Notes: generated by a model not told the origin, from the letters alone. A stretch of 64,000 nt of DNA from Thiotrichales bacterium (GCA_016938655.1 JAFGUG010000080.1:1-64000); one strand, 5' to 3'; shown: positions 8,796 through 24,668, counted from the first letter of the stretch. A program made the numbers and translations.

Positions 8796-9542
8796 ATGTA
8801 TAAACCCAAACTGACTCCGCTAGGTTTAAACCATTCCGAAAAGCCAGCAGGCCTGCCTGAAAGGTTTACTCTGCTGGTCTGGAACTTACACAAAATTGAT
8901 TTTTCACCCTTCCTTTTTCGCCCAATTGAAGAGCTAATAGAGATACCTGAACCCCATCTACTCTCTTTACAAGAAGCGGCCACCAACCCAATGCAAACGC
9001 GTTTTTTCAACTTTCCATTTGTAATGGCACCTAACATCCAAACCCAAAAAAAACATTATGGTGTTGTCACCGCCTCGTCGTTTGCCATGCAACCCTTTCA
9101 ACAGTGCCTGACACACACCCGTGAAATAGGCTTAACCACTCATAAAACCGCTCTGATCACCCTTCACCCATTGGCCAACGGACAAACACTGACCCACGTC
9201 AACATTCACGCCATTAATTTTGTTGGCACACGAACCTTTAAGAAAGAGTTGAACTTTTTATGGAGCTTTATCATCGAACAAACCGGCCCCATGATCATCA
9301 GTGGTGACTTCAACACGCGCAATAAACCACGCATGAATTATCTCTACAAGATGACTGAACTGCTCGATCTTAAAGCCGTAAGCTTTCCAGATAGCCGCCC
9401 AATCAAAACGCTATTAAGACAACCGCTCGACCATATTTTTTACCGCCAGCTGACCTTAAAAAATGCACAGGCACTTGCCGTCCCTAAAATCTCAGACCAC
9501 AACCCACTCATCGCCACTTTCTGCGCACCCAAAAACACATAA
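8796..9542 (+). CDS. Endonuclease/exonuclease/phosphatase-family protein
   Basis: A 248-residue protein of the EEP metal-dependent hydrolase fold. Visible active-site elements are VWNLHK (Asn), SLQEA (catalytic Glu), SGDFNTRN (Asp/Asn pair) and ISDHNPL (terminal Asp-His). Substrate is unknown; relatives next to cls (YbhP-like) are often linked to lipid or nucleic acid phosphodiesters, but that is inference. No signal peptide is evident. The N-terminal segment KPAGLPE is encoded by a copy of the GCAGGCCTGC palindrome (8847-8856). It is 9 nt downstream of cls, a likely two-gene operon. Confidence 0.85.
   Translation: MYKPKLTPLGLNHSEKPAGLPERFTLLVWNLHKIDFSPFLFRPIEELIEIPEPHLLSLQEAATNPMQTRFFNFPFVMAPNIQTQKKHYGVVTASSFAMQPFQQCLTHTREIGLTTHKTALITLHPLANGQTLTHVNIHAINFVGTRTFKKELNFLWSFIIEQTGPMIISGDFNTRNKPRMNYLYKMTELLDLKAVSFPDSRPIKTLLRQPLDHIFYRQLTLKNAQALAVPKISDHNPLIATFCAPKNT
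8847..8856. repeat. GCAGGCCTGC palindrome inside EEP CDS
   Basis: Core copy near the 5' end of the EEP-family gene, read as A-G-L. Confidence 0.8.
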
Positions 9543-9566
9543 GTTAACCCTAAACAATGGTAAAAT

Positions 9567-9596
9567 TTGCTCTCAAATGCATCTTTAAAGTATAAT
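9567..9596 (+). promoter_or_regulatory. Candidate sigma-70 promoter for gltBD
   Basis: A consensus TATAAT at 9591-9596 lies 18 nt after a weak -35 (TTGCTC, 9567-9572), about 120 nt before the gltB ATG. The -10 is convincing, the -35 is not. Confidence 0.35.
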
Positions 9597-9715
9597 TTCG
9601 CACCAATTTTCATTATTTGAACGCGTCAATACCGTACAAATTACTTACTTATCAATAACTTAAAAGCAAAGTTGCTCCTATTTTTGGGTAAGATTTGACA
9701 GACAGGAACCCGTAT

Positions 9716-15642
<5,927 letters not shown>

Positions 15643-15650
15643 GCTCAACA

Positions 15651-15674
15651 AAAACAAGCAGGCCTGCTTGTTTT
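15651..15674. repeat. Extended AGCAGGCCTGCT palindrome after gltD
   Basis: The perfect 12-mer at 15657-15668 is embedded in a 24-nt perfect dyad with AAAACA and TGTTTT outer arms, 8 nt after the gltD stop. Confidence 0.9.
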
Positions 15675-15687
15675 CACTAGACCAACT

Positions 15688-15721
15688 AAAACCCGCAAGG
15701 ATTTTCCTTAGCGGGTTTTTT
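15688..15721 (+). terminator. gltBD terminator
   Basis: AAAACCCGC at 15688-15696 pairs with the GCGGGTTTT arm (15711-15719), with an inner AAGGA/TCCTT pairing, and a run of T follows. Confidence 0.85.
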
Positions 15722-15837
15722 ATTAACTTGAATAACTTGAATTCAACAAGTAATCATTGGGGCAGTGTCGAACCAAATAAATTTTACAGGCGATTTCGAA
15801 GCCTTTTAAATCGCAGTGTTTAATAGGTTACTTTCTA

Positions 15838-16046
15838 AGTTGGCTTCAAGTTCCTTTATTTGCTTGTCCAAATAAAGGAACCAAACGAAGAACTCGGCTG
15901 GAGCGAAGCGGAGAGACGAGAAACAAAAGACACCCTGCTGACGTAATCTATTTCTCTAAGCTTGTCCGCTGACATTCCTGAACTCGCTGCGATCAAACAG
16001 CAGGAATGCTTAATCGCTTCCCACGCTAACAGAAATCACGATTCCT
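15838..16046 (+). repeat. Structured repeat, copy A
   Basis: First of three copies, inverted relative to the other two. It holds hairpin 1 (15850-15881, loop GCTTGTCC), then a conserved linker with GGAGCGAAGCGGAGAGACGA, then hairpin 2 (CATTCCTG 15973-15980 with CAGGAATG 16001-16008). The loop AACTCGCTGCGATCAAA closely matches copies B and C. The boundaries are approximate. No convincing gene lies in 15722-16882. Confidence 0.7.
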
Positions 16047-16103
16047 TACAAAAGGGACATTTCCCCAACAATAACTTCTTACGCAGTAATTTATTTTAAA
16101 ATC

Positions 16104-16440
16104 AGCAGGCCTGCCAAGTTTACAGAAGTTAAATCCAACACTGTAAGAGCAGGTTTGCACTTCAACGTCCCCTTGGAATAAATTGTGCAAAGCTCTTAAC
16201 GAAATGAGCGTTTAAAATATTGCGCTTTTTGAGCGAAGCGAGTTCGCAATATTCAGTGAATGAGTTTCTCGTCTCTCCGCTTCGCTTCAGGCGAGTTCTT
16301 CGTTTAGAACTTGCCAATTTATGGAGCGGGGTGCCCTTTTTGTGGTTACTATTTTTGGGCAAGCAAAAATAGTAACAGGAAGCCTTTGCACTTAATCAAT
16401 TAAAGAACAAAGTAATAAAAAGGCTTCTCAACAATCGCAC
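16104..16440 (-). repeat. Structured repeat, copy B
   Basis: The unit begins with AGCAGGCCTGC (16104-16114). It contains hairpin 2 with arms AATATTGCG (16216-16224) and CGCAATATT (16245-16253), the shared linker TCTCGTCTCTCCGCTTCGCT, and hairpin 1 with 12-nt arms at 16345-16356 and 16365-16376. It is a direct repeat of copy C about 344 nt downstream. A small open frame on the minus strand follows from the repeat and is not called as a gene. Confidence 0.75.
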
Positions 16441-16447
16441 AAAAATA

Positions 16448-16800
16448 AGCAGGCCTGCCAACATTTACAGAAGTAGAATTAAACGATTTAAGTCAAGATT
16501 TGCACATTAAATTCCCCTTGGAATAAATTGAGCAAAGGTCTTAACGAAATGAGCGTTTAAAAATCCCATTTGTTTGAGCGGAGCGAGTTTTGGGATTTCA
16601 GCGAATGAGTTTCTCGTCTCTCCGCTTCGCTTCAGCCGAGTTCTTCGTTTAAAACTTGCCAATTTATGGAGTGGGGTGCACCCCAAGGGTACTTCTTTCA
16701 GGGCGCCAATTTTGTGGTTACTATTTTTGGGCAAGCAAAAATAGTAACGGGAAGCCTTTGCACCCAATCAATTAATGAACAAACAGTAAAAAGGCTTCTC
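16448..16800 (-). repeat. Structured repeat, copy C
   Basis: Same orientation as copy B, beginning with AGCAGGCCTGC (16448-16458). Hairpin 2 has different arms, AAATCCCA (16561-16568) and TGGGATTT (16591-16598), while the loop is kept. Hairpin 1 (16717-16748) is identical to copy B. It carries about 30 extra bases near 16678-16710 not found in copy B. Confidence 0.75.
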
Positions 16801-16818
16801 AACAAGCCCACGAAAGTT

Positions 16819-16862
16819 AGCAGGCCTGCCAAAATTCACAGAATGTTAAATCAAACGTCTTA
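16819..16862 (-). repeat. Partial third start of the B/C unit
   Basis: AGCAGGCCTGC at 16819-16829 is followed by flanking bases (CACAGAATGTTAAATCAAACG region) like the start of copies B and C. The unit then stops and trhO follows. Confidence 0.55.
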
Positions 16863-16882
16863 AAAAACAAACAACACGCGAA

Positions 16883-17881
16883 TTAACGGTGCTGTTTTTT
16901 AAGAGACGCTTGGCGCTGTTTTTCTCGCTGTTGCTGTTTTTTAATTTTATTTTCAGCAATACTTGCGGCCATGTCCGCGCCAATATGATTTTCACCGCGC
17001 TCTTCGGCCAACGTCATTTGTCTTTGACGTTCTTCAAATCGCGCTTTTTGTTCAGGGGTAGTGCTATCAAAACAGTAGTGGCAACTCACACCCAATTGAT
17101 ATTGAGGGTGTAATTTATCTTGTTCCGTAATCGGCATACGGCAGCCATTACATAACTCATAACTCCCTTTTTCTAGGGCGTGGTTTACGGTAACACGGTC
17201 ATCAAATACAAAACACTCGCCTTCCCACATGGTCTCCTGCTCAGGCACCTCTTCTAGGTATTTTAAAACGCCGCCTTCTAGATGATAGACCTCTTCAAAC
17301 CCTTGCTCTTTTAAATACGCGGTGGATTTCTCACAACGAATACCGCCCGTACAAAACATGGCGACTTTTTTATTTTTGGCAGGATCAAGGTTCTCTTTTA
17401 CGTATTTTGGAAAATTACGAAAACTATCGGTATTGGGGTTCAGTGCATTTTTAAAGGTGCCCACCTGCACTTCGTAGTCATTACGTGTATCCACCAGCGT
17501 CACCTCTGGGTCACTGATTAACGCATTCCAATCTTTCGGTTTCACGTAAGTACCCACTGAACGTCTAGGGTCAATGCCCTCCACGCCCATGGTAACGATC
17601 TCTTTTTTAAGTTTGACTCGGGTGCGTAAGAACGGCATCTCATCAACAAAGGACTCTTTAAAACTGACACCAGCAAGGCGCGAATCTTTCTCTATAAAAG
17701 CCAACAAGGCATCAATATCATCACGCGCCCCCGCGACGGTGCCATTAATCCCTTCATTAGCGAGTAACAAGGTACCTCGAATATTGTGAGCGAGCATAAA
17801 ATCAAGCAAAGGCGCCTTTACTTCTTGGTGATTCTCCAGAGTAACAAATTTATACAAGGCACACACGACGACATTAGGCAT
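16883..17881 (-). CDS. trhO: tRNA uridine(34) hydroxylase
   Basis: Oxygen-dependent enzyme that forms 5-hydroxyuridine at the tRNA wobble position. The 332-residue protein (YceA family) has the N-terminal domain [11 protein letters not shown], a rhodanese domain with the catalytic loop [12 protein letters not shown] near residue 180, and a cysteine-rich C-terminal segment ([14 protein letters not shown]) followed by a basic, Gln-rich tail. A good AGGAA ribosome-binding site precedes the ATG at 17881. It is monocistronic, between the repeat tract and a hybrid kinase. Confidence 0.95.
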   Translation of the reverse strand: MPNVVVCALYKFVTLENHQEVKAPLLDFMLAHNIRGTLLLANEGINGTVAGARDDIDALLAFIEKDSRLAGVSFKESFVDEMPFLRTRVKLKKEIVTMGVEGIDPRRSVGTYVKPKDWNALISDPEVTLVDTRNDYEVQVGTFKNALNPNTDSFRNFPKYVKENLDPAKNKKVAMFCTGGIRCEKSTAYLKEQGFEEVYHLEGGVLKYLEEVPEQETMWEGECFVFDDRVTVNHALEKGSYELCNGCRMPITEQDKLHPQYQLGVSCHYCFDSTTPEQKARFEERQRQMTLAEERGENHIGADMAASIAENKIKKQQQREKQRQASLKKQHR

Positions 17882-18077
17882 AACATTTCCTGATTTTTAA
17901 CATAATGCTCTGTATTTTACGTTGGATTGAATCACCCATGAAGGAATATAGTCGCGAAGACGATGCTACCCATTTATTTTCTTTAAATCGGTGTATGAAA
18001 TTTCGAATGCTTTCAAAGAGCATCAATCATACCCTCAACGAATACTAGCCGTTCTGATTATGGGTCGATTTTAAGTG

Positions 18078-18089
18078 AGCAGGCCTGCT
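18078..18089. repeat. AGCAGGCCTGCT palindrome
   Basis: Perfect copy that touches the stop codon of the hybrid kinase gene. Flanks AAGTG and TTACTTTT extend the dyad. Confidence 0.9.
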
Positions 18090-19954
18090 TACTTTTCAGA
18101 CGGTGAATCCTGCCCTTCGAGATTGCGGTGCAAAATACGTTCTAAATCATTTTTCTTAAAGGGCTTACTCAAAAAGTCGTTCATTCCGGCGTTTAAACAC
18201 TCTAAACGATCGGACTCTTGGGCATTAGCGGTAAGTGCAACAATGGGCTTATCAAAACCACGCTTTCTAAGAGCTTTGGTGGCTTCAAAACCGTCCAGAA
18301 TAGGCATATGGCAATCCATTAACACCAAATCGGTAGGGTGTTGCTCAATGTAGTCCAAACACGCTTGGCCATTATCTGCGGTGTAGTGTGAATAACCCAA
18401 TAGGTCTAACATCTTTTTGGCGATCAGCTGATTTACCATATTATCTTCGGCAATCACAATGTGATAATCAAAGTTAGAGGGCTTATGCTGTTCTGGTTTG
18501 GTTGTTTGTTCGGTGATGTTCAACGGATCACACAGATCTAACTTAAGCGTCACAATAAAGCGTGAGCCTTTGCCCACTTCACTTTCTACCGCAACACTGC
18601 CGTTCATCAATAGCGCCAGCTTTTTACAGATAAACAACCCTAAACCGGTGCCGCCGTAGTTACGCTTTTTACCGGTGTCGACCTGACTAAAATCTTTAAA
18701 CAAACTTTGCTGCCCTTCTGGGCTGATACCAATACCCGAATCACTCACCGATAACTGCACCTCATCGGACTCTAGTCGCTCTGCTTTAAGCGTGATAAAG
18801 CCTTTTTCGGTGAATTTAGCGGCATTATTAAGGTAGTTGTTCAAAATCTGCTTAATGCGGATTGGGTCTGCAACCACACAAAATTCGTCTAAATTAATCA
18901 GTTCGGCATTAAACTCAACGTCACTGTTGTCGAGCGTGTTTTTAAAGCTGTTAGCAACCTGATTCACTAAGTTGGCTAAATTAATCTCTTGTTCATTTAG
19001 TTCAAATTTATTGGCCTCTATTTTGGAGTAATCCAGAATATCGTTAATCACAAACGTTAACAGTTCAGAAGAGTGCAATGCCGTATCTATCAGCTCTTTA
19101 TTCTCTTCAGTTAAGGATTTGGATTCCACCAAACTCAGCGTGGCAATCACGCCATTTAATGGCGTACGAATTTCATGGCTCATCATCGCTAAAAAGTCAG
19201 ATTTTGCCTGATTGGCTTGAATTAATTGGGTGTTAGTTTGGTCGAGCTTCTTATTCTGTTTTTTACGGGCCTTTTCAGCGTACCAAACAATCAGCAGTAA
19301 CAAAATAAAGACAATTAATGAAATAAGCGGCAAACTAAACAAGAGTTTATTAAAAACCAGTTCGGAACGTTTAATTGAAGCGGAACGGTCGGTATAAAGC
19401 TCGGCAACGCCAATAATCTTACCCTGTGAAATCTTAATCGGCACATAGGATGAGATTAAATCACGCTCAAACACATCCCCCTCCATGGCTGCAAATTTGC
19501 CACGATAAGACTGTAAACTGGTCAACTTGCCTTGCATGGCCAATTGAAAGCCCGGACGGTCAGAATAATCCAATCCCATTTGGTCATGCGCAGTCGAATA
19601 GATGGTGATGCCCGCTGAGTTAAAAATCTTAACCTTTAAAATATCGGTTTCACGCATAAAGTTACGAATTCGATCATCGACAATTTTAAGTTTGGCTTGC
19701 GCTTCTTGCGCATTGAGGTCAACAGAATCGCTGCTTTCTAACGCTAAATACTGTTTTAAATCAGGGTAGGTTTCGTTAATAAAGACTTTGGTGAGGGTGT
19801 GATTACTCTCTTCGGTGGTGTTAATAATCTCTTGCTGAATAAACGTGTTACTTAAGTAAAGTGACAGCGCAAGGGAAAACGACAGTGCCAAAAAAGCGGT
19901 AACGGCAAACAGCGTTACCAGATGACGATCAATCACTTTTGACAGTTTTTCCAT
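18089..19954 (-). CDS. Membrane hybrid histidine kinase/response regulator
   Basis: About 621 residues. Order: TM1 (about 13-33), a periplasmic sensor region of about 180 residues resembling a Cache-type domain, TM2 (near 215-235, LPLISLIVFILLLLIVWYAE), a short coiled coil, HisKA with MSHEIRTPLNG, HATPase with NYLNNAAKFTEKG, DSGIGIS and GGTGLGLFICKKL, and a receiver domain with LVLMDCHMPILDG (phospho-Asp), ALTAN and SKPFK. The receiver suggests a phosphorelay, but no HPt or output domain lies nearby. The ATG at 19954 lacks a clear Shine-Dalgarno; an in-frame TTG at 19984 is an alternative. The ligand is unknown. Confidence 0.9.
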   Translation of the reverse strand: MEKLSKVIDRHLVTLFAVTAFLALSFSLALSLYLSNTFIQQEIINTTEESNHTLTKVFINETYPDLKQYLALESSDSVDLNAQEAQAKLKIVDDRIRNFMRETDILKVKIFNSAGITIYSTAHDQMGLDYSDRPGFQLAMQGKLTSLQSYRGKFAAMEGDVFERDLISSYVPIKISQGKIIGVAELYTDRSASIKRSELVFNKLLFSLPLISLIVFILLLLIVWYAEKARKKQNKKLDQTNTQLIQANQAKSDFLAMMSHEIRTPLNGVIATLSLVESKSLTEENKELIDTALHSSELLTFVINDILDYSKIEANKFELNEQEINLANLVNQVANSFKNTLDNSDVEFNAELINLDEFCVVADPIRIKQILNNYLNNAAKFTEKGFITLKAERLESDEVQLSVSDSGIGISPEGQQSLFKDFSQVDTGKKRNYGGTGLGLFICKKLALLMNGSVAVESEVGKGSRFIVTLKLDLCDPLNITEQTTKPEQHKPSNFDYHIVIAEDNMVNQLIAKKMLDLLGYSHYTADNGQACLDYIEQHPTDLVLMDCHMPILDGFEATKALRKRGFDKPIVALTANAQESDRLECLNAGMNDFLSKPFKKNDLERILHRNLEGQDSPSEK

Positions 19955-20188
19955 AGCAACTACTTTTTTGGCCAAAGAATACAAATGAAGATTTAGTATA
20001 TAGCGGTTTTTTTAAAATGTCGTGCTTAAAATATTTAACCGCCATTAACATTCATTTAATTGACTAGACTTATAAAAAAATGCGCATTTTATTTTAGCTG
20101 GCCTTTTTTCTTACAAGTTAATTGCACTTGTGATGCGAATTCAAGCGGGTTTAAAAGTGTCATGATTATGTTTTATTAATACTTGAAT

Positions 20189-22675
20189 CTATCGCTTTTT
20201 AATTTTAAAAAAGGCCATGTCTTTCGAGAGACCTAAGCTTTGTTCACTCATACTTTCTGATGCGGCCGAGGTCTCCTCTACCAGAGCCGCATTTTGCTGG
20301 GTAACAGAGTCCATTTGGTTGATGGCGGTGTAAATTTGATTAATGCCAACAAGCTGTTCTTCAGATGCAATGGAAATATGTTCAACCATGTCTGAAACAG
20401 TATCAACCGAATCATTAATTTGGTTGAGCATATCGCCCGAATCGGAAGCCAACTTGGTTCCCTGATCAATACGACTGACGCTTTCATTAATAAGACCGGT
20501 AATATTTTTAGCGGCATCTGCGGATTTTTGAGCCAAGTTACGCACTTCACCCGCAACCACTGCAAAACCACGTCCATGCTCACCCGCTCTGGCGGCTTCA
20601 ACCGCGGCATTCAGTGCCAATAGATTGGTTTGGAAAGCAATGCTATCAATGAGACTCACAATTTCAGAAATTTTGTGACTGGAATCTTGAATCGCATTCA
20701 TGGCATCAATGGTTTGCTGCATAACACCTCTGCCTTTTGAAGAGCTTACTTTGACCGCTTGCGCCACCTCGGAGGCTTCTTTGGCGTTATCCGAATTATT
20801 TTTAACCGCTGAGTTCATCTCTTCCATTGTGGCCGAGGTTTGTTCAAGTGCCGCCGCTTGTTCTTGCACGCGCTGGCTTAAATCTAACGCACCTTGTGCA
20901 ACCTCAGACGAAGCCATGTTAACCACTTCTGTTGACGTCACTGCACGCGACACCACCTCATTAAGACGGCTAATCGTTTCATTTACCGCACTTTTTAAGA
21001 CATCTAACTCACCCTCATACTGATTGGTAATTTTCTCAGTTAAATCGCCTTTTGAAAGTGCAACCACCACTCTAGTCAGATCCTTAACCGCACTTTCAAG
21101 CGCGTCCATAGAGGTATTAATGCCATCTTTTAAGGTCTGTAAGTCGCCTTTAGCATCAACGTGAATCCGTTGGTCAAACTGCCCGTTTTGCATGGCATTC
21201 ATCACGTCAATAATAGCCCGAATACTGGTATTCACCGATTGAGTGGTTTCAGCCGTGTTGTTAACAATTTTTAAAAACTCACCTTTGACATTGGCATCCA
21301 CCGATACATTAAACTGACCGTTTTTCATGGATTCCATTACGCCACTGAGTTCTGAAATAACGCGTTCAATAGAATCGGCCGAATGGTTCACGCCATTTTT
21401 AAGGAGCAACAAATCCCCTTCAAAATCAGAACGAATACGTGTATTTAATTGACCATTCGCAATATCGGCAACCACACTATTGGCCTCATCCACGGCCTTT
21501 TTCATAAACGCCAGTAACTGATTAAACGCATGGATACTCTCACCTAACTCATCTTTTGATTGATAGTCGACATTACTCGATAAATCACCCGACTGTAAAA
21601 CATGGTCAACCACATCACGCATTTGACGAATCGGCTTCACAATTAATCGAGTGACAATAAAGGCAATTAAAATACTCAGTAACACAACAATCACGGTCCC
21701 AAATAGGGTGAAGTTGTTGGCAAAATTTGCTGTATCTTCCTGACTTTTATTTCTAACGGCAATGAGCGTTTCTTCGGCGGCAACAATCTCTGCAATCTCA
21801 GCGCGGATGCCGTCCATGTATTGTTTGCCGATGCCTTTGCCCATATCCGAAATAACATTCTCAATGCTCACTGGAAATTGATTCATATCGCGACGCGCAT
21901 TTATCTCAACATCGGCGGCTTGGTTTTGCCACTCTAAAACCGATTCACGAATACCTTTAATATCCTCTAAATAGGTTTCTGAAGAATTTGATAGGTTATC
22001 CAAGGCTTTGGATAACTCTTTTTGACCTTGAATATACGGCTCTAACGAGGCTTCTTGACCACTCAGTAAAAACCCTCTCTGCCCGGTTTCCATATTCACT
22101 AATGACAATAAAACATGATTAAGTTGCAAGCTATCTAATACGTTGTTGGCAGGAATCTTATTGCCCAAATTGGCAATCTTTACTCGAATTCCATCAAAAA
22201 TCGTTTTACCCACAATTCTCGCTGAAACTTCTTTAAAGTAAGCTTGGGCTTTTTCACCCTGCGCAATTACCTGACGTTGGGCTATTTGAGGCTCCGCCCA
22301 TTTGGCTTGCCATTGCGCTTTGTTCTCTGCTACGCTAGCCCAACGCCCCACTTGGGTAGGGTTATCACTGGTAAGCTGCGCACCTTGCTTCACTAATTCA
22401 GCAAACTGTTTTTTACCGGAGTAGTAAGGCTCTAAATAGGTTTCGTCACCGGTCACCAAAAACCCTCTTAAGCCGGTTTCCATATTAACCATCGAGGCAG
22501 ATAAGCTCTCGCCCACTCGGATAACTTCATGTGTGTGCTCAACCCAACCGGATGTTTGAATCATCGATTTGATACTTGAATATGAAATCGCTGAAAGCGT
22601 TGAGATCAGCACGACTATTACCCCAAAACCTAAGGCTAACTTCAATCCAACCTTTAAATTTTTAAACCAGTTCAT
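20189..22675 (-). CDS. Methyl-accepting chemotaxis protein with two CHASE3-like motifs and repeated HAMP units
   Basis: 828-residue chemoreceptor. TM1 is at about 13-32 and TM2 near 320-345. The periplasmic part carries two similar CHASE3-type motifs, [15 protein letters not shown] and [15 protein letters not shown]. After TM2 comes a HAMP domain, then several successive HAMP-like units recognisable by recurring NGQ(L/F)xxxI and KGDL patterns (about residues 395-570). The MCP signalling tip ([20 protein letters not shown], near residue 680) follows. The C terminus is short, with no pentapeptide tether for CheR. The AAAGGTAGG ribosome-binding site is strong. The ligand is unknown. Confidence 0.92.
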   Translation of the reverse strand: MNWFKNLKVGLKLALGFGVIVVLISTLSAISYSSIKSMIQTSGWVEHTHEVIRVGESLSASMVNMETGLRGFLVTGDETYLEPYYSGKKQFAELVKQGAQLTSDNPTQVGRWASVAENKAQWQAKWAEPQIAQRQVIAQGEKAQAYFKEVSARIVGKTIFDGIRVKIANLGNKIPANNVLDSLQLNHVLLSLVNMETGQRGFLLSGQEASLEPYIQGQKELSKALDNLSNSSETYLEDIKGIRESVLEWQNQAADVEINARRDMNQFPVSIENVISDMGKGIGKQYMDGIRAEIAEIVAAEETLIAVRNKSQEDTANFANNFTLFGTVIVVLLSILIAFIVTRLIVKPIRQMRDVVDHVLQSGDLSSNVDYQSKDELGESIHAFNQLLAFMKKAVDEANSVVADIANGQLNTRIRSDFEGDLLLLKNGVNHSADSIERVISELSGVMESMKNGQFNVSVDANVKGEFLKIVNNTAETTQSVNTSIRAIIDVMNAMQNGQFDQRIHVDAKGDLQTLKDGINTSMDALESAVKDLTRVVVALSKGDLTEKITNQYEGELDVLKSAVNETISRLNEVVSRAVTSTEVVNMASSEVAQGALDLSQRVQEQAAALEQTSATMEEMNSAVKNNSDNAKEASEVAQAVKVSSSKGRGVMQQTIDAMNAIQDSSHKISEIVSLIDSIAFQTNLLALNAAVEAARAGEHGRGFAVVAGEVRNLAQKSADAAKNITGLINESVSRIDQGTKLASDSGDMLNQINDSVDTVSDMVEHISIASEEQLVGINQIYTAINQMDSVTQQNAALVEETSAASESMSEQSLGLSKDMAFFKIKKR

Positions 22676-22845
22676 TTTTACCTACCTTTCATAGAGAGCG
22701 ATATCTATCTGTATACAATTTAAATTTGATTTAGAGCAAAGCAATCAACATGCCACACAAAGCGAAAGCTAATCCCCTTAAAATACTTGCGGAAAGCCAA
22801 ACTAACCTAATTAATCCATTATTAAATGATAAGTAATGAAAAGTA

Positions 22846-22857
22846 AGCAGGCCTGCT
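22846..22857. repeat. AGCAGGCCTGCT palindrome
   Basis: Perfect copy in the 315-nt divergent gap between the chemoreceptor and the AEC permease. I see no other feature in that gap. Confidence 0.9.
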
Positions 22858-22990
22858 TAAATTCAGTCATTGGGTTCTAATTTAGACTATTTTTAAAATC
22901 TTTGGAATGGAGTACCGTACAATATTGATTTTTAGATTACCCAGATTGGGTGCCGTGTGCTCTCAATCGACTCTGAGTTGAATCGCCTTT

Positions 22991-23941
22991 ATGCTCGCAA
23001 CCTTTTCCATTCTGTTTCCGGTGTTTGCACTCATCGCCACCGGTTATATCAGTTATAAAACCAAAATTTTAGGGCCTGCTTCGGCCACAGAATTGAGTCG
23101 CTTTGTAATTTGGTTGGCGCTGCCTGCGCTGTTGTTTGAAATTACCGCTAAGAGTGATTGGGACACGCTGTTTCAGATGGATTTTATTGCGGTTTACGTG
23201 ATTGGTTCGTTTGCGGTGTTTCTATTGGTGCTGTTTTGGCGAATACGCCAAGGTAAAGGCTTAGCCGAAGCCAGTATTGATAGCATGGCGGCTTCGTATG
23301 CCAACACCGGATACATTGGCTTTCCGTTGCTGTATTTGGTGTTTGGTTCGGCCAGTGAAGTGCCCACCGCCATTGCCAGTATTATTGTGGTGTCCCTGCT
23401 GTTTGGATTTGCAATTATTCTCATTGAAAGTGCTTTGCACGCCGGTTTGGCTTGGCATCTGCGAGCGTTGAATGTTTTTAAAGCCGTGTTTAAAAACCCT
23501 TTGGTGTTTGCGCCAATGGCCGGTATTGTATTTGCCGCCACGCCTTACACGCTTCCAGAGAGCTTAGATACCTTCTTAAAGCTGCTCGCCCAAGCAGCTA
23601 GCCCGGCGGCGTTGATTAGCTTAGGCCTGTTTTTAGCGCACGCATCCGCACAACAAACGCAGCGGTTGGCCGAAGTCAGAAGCACCGCCATTACCTTAAC
23701 CATGACAAAACTATTGCTTCAACCCTTGCTTGTCGGGTGGTTGGCTTTTTATGTGTTTGATATGCAGACCGAGTTAGCGATGATGGCGGTCTTTTTAGCG
23801 GCACTGCCGACCGGTACCGGCCCCTATATGCTGGCGGAATTTTATAAACGTGATGCCTTAGTCACCGCTCAAACGGTGCTGTTATCGACCGTACTCTCTT
23901 TGGTTACCTTGTCGATTTTACTGCACTACTTCAAACCGTAA
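22991..23941 (+). CDS. AEC-family (auxin efflux carrier-like) permease
   Basis: 316-residue integral membrane protein with roughly ten hydrophobic segments. It opens with a helix then the family motif FVIWLALPALLFE, and contains YANTGYIGFPLLYLVFG and LPTGTGPYMLAEFY. Relatives (MdcF, YfdV and others) move organic anions such as malonate or oxalate, but nothing nearby indicates the substrate. It is a single gene, divergent from the chemoreceptor. Family assignment is firm; substrate is not assignable. Confidence 0.85.
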   Translation: MLATFSILFPVFALIATGYISYKTKILGPASATELSRFVIWLALPALLFEITAKSDWDTLFQMDFIAVYVIGSFAVFLLVLFWRIRQGKGLAEASIDSMAASYANTGYIGFPLLYLVFGSASEVPTAIASIIVVSLLFGFAIILIESALHAGLAWHLRALNVFKAVFKNPLVFAPMAGIVFAATPYTLPESLDTFLKLLAQAASPAALISLGLFLAHASAQQTQRLAEVRSTAITLTMTKLLLQPLLVGWLAFYVFDMQTELAMMAVFLAALPTGTGPYMLAEFYKRDALVTAQTVLLSTVLSLVTLSILLHYFKP

Positions 23942-24051
23942 CGATGGTATTTTGCCGGTGATTCCCCTCCTTTTTTACGGGGGCTTTTACGCGGTAATTA
24001 AATTGAATGTACACTTTAAAAATAATTTATTAATTTTAAAGGATTGCATTC

Positions 24052-24543
24052 ATGAATCACGCACGCCTAAAAACAGCACTTTGCGTTGTACTCGTTAGTT
24101 TGAGTTTGCAGGTTTTTGCAGAGTCATCGACCCCCCAAACAAATGTTGCCCTCACATCCCCCAATGCAGACTTAAATTATCAAAATGACTACATCTGTAA
24201 TGCCAAAGTGGGCAATGTAATTACCTCAGGGACGCTTGATTTTGCATCCACCAATCAGCATCGCTTTGGGTTCACCTATCCGGTCAAGGTCAATACGGTT
24301 TGGGTTAAAGAGGATGGGCAAGCAAGTTGGCATCGTTACGAACTGGAATCAAAACCGGATTTTGCCGCCTATAAAGGGATTCGTTTAGAACTGCATCAAA
24401 AAACGAGCGGTTGCCAAACGGGTGAGATTGCAACGCGTATTGCTGATAATGTAAATAAAGAGGCGATTATAAGCGCCGACTTGTGTGCATCCGAGCCATT
24501 AAACACGGCCCAAGTTCAAATCCTCTTTGAAGCGATTAATTAA
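24052..24543 (+). CDS. Secreted protein of unknown function
   Basis: 163 residues with a clear Sec signal peptide (cleavage likely after residue 24, VFA/ESS). The mature protein is about 139 residues with three cysteines (YICNAKVG, SGCQTG and LCASEP). It is rich in beta-type segments such as HRFGFTYPVKVNTVWV. I recognise no family. AAAGGA precedes the ATG. It stands alone between the AEC permease and the terminator at 24631, so the context gives no function. Confidence 0.75.
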   Translation: MNHARLKTALCVVLVSLSLQVFAESSTPQTNVALTSPNADLNYQNDYICNAKVGNVITSGTLDFASTNQHRFGFTYPVKVNTVWVKEDGQASWHRYELESKPDFAAYKGIRLELHQKTSGCQTGEIATRIADNVNKEAIISADLCASEPLNTAQVQILFEAIN

Positions 24544-24630
24544 AGTGATTTACCCAATCTGCAACCGTGTGTTTTACCAGGCCGGCTAACTTTCAAAACG
24601 CTCATATTTCCTTTACGCTCAGCAATAAAA

Positions 24631-24668
24631 AGGCCTGTTCAATTCATTTGAACAGGCCTGATTGAGTT
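24631..24668 (+). terminator. Paired-palindrome terminator
   Basis: AGGCCTGTTCAA and TTGAACAGGCCT arms (24631-24659) surround a TTCAT loop, followed by GATTGAGTTTT. The loop matches the one after gpmI, and the arms are again built on the AGGCCTG core. Confidence 0.7.

Noticed and set aside
16162-16767. Two similar minus-strand small proteins (basic, containing RRTRLKRSGET) in copies B and C
   Set aside because: Their similarity follows from the DNA repeat. The hairpin stems vary in a base-pairing rather than codon-conserving way. This kind of repeat is a known source of spurious ORFs.
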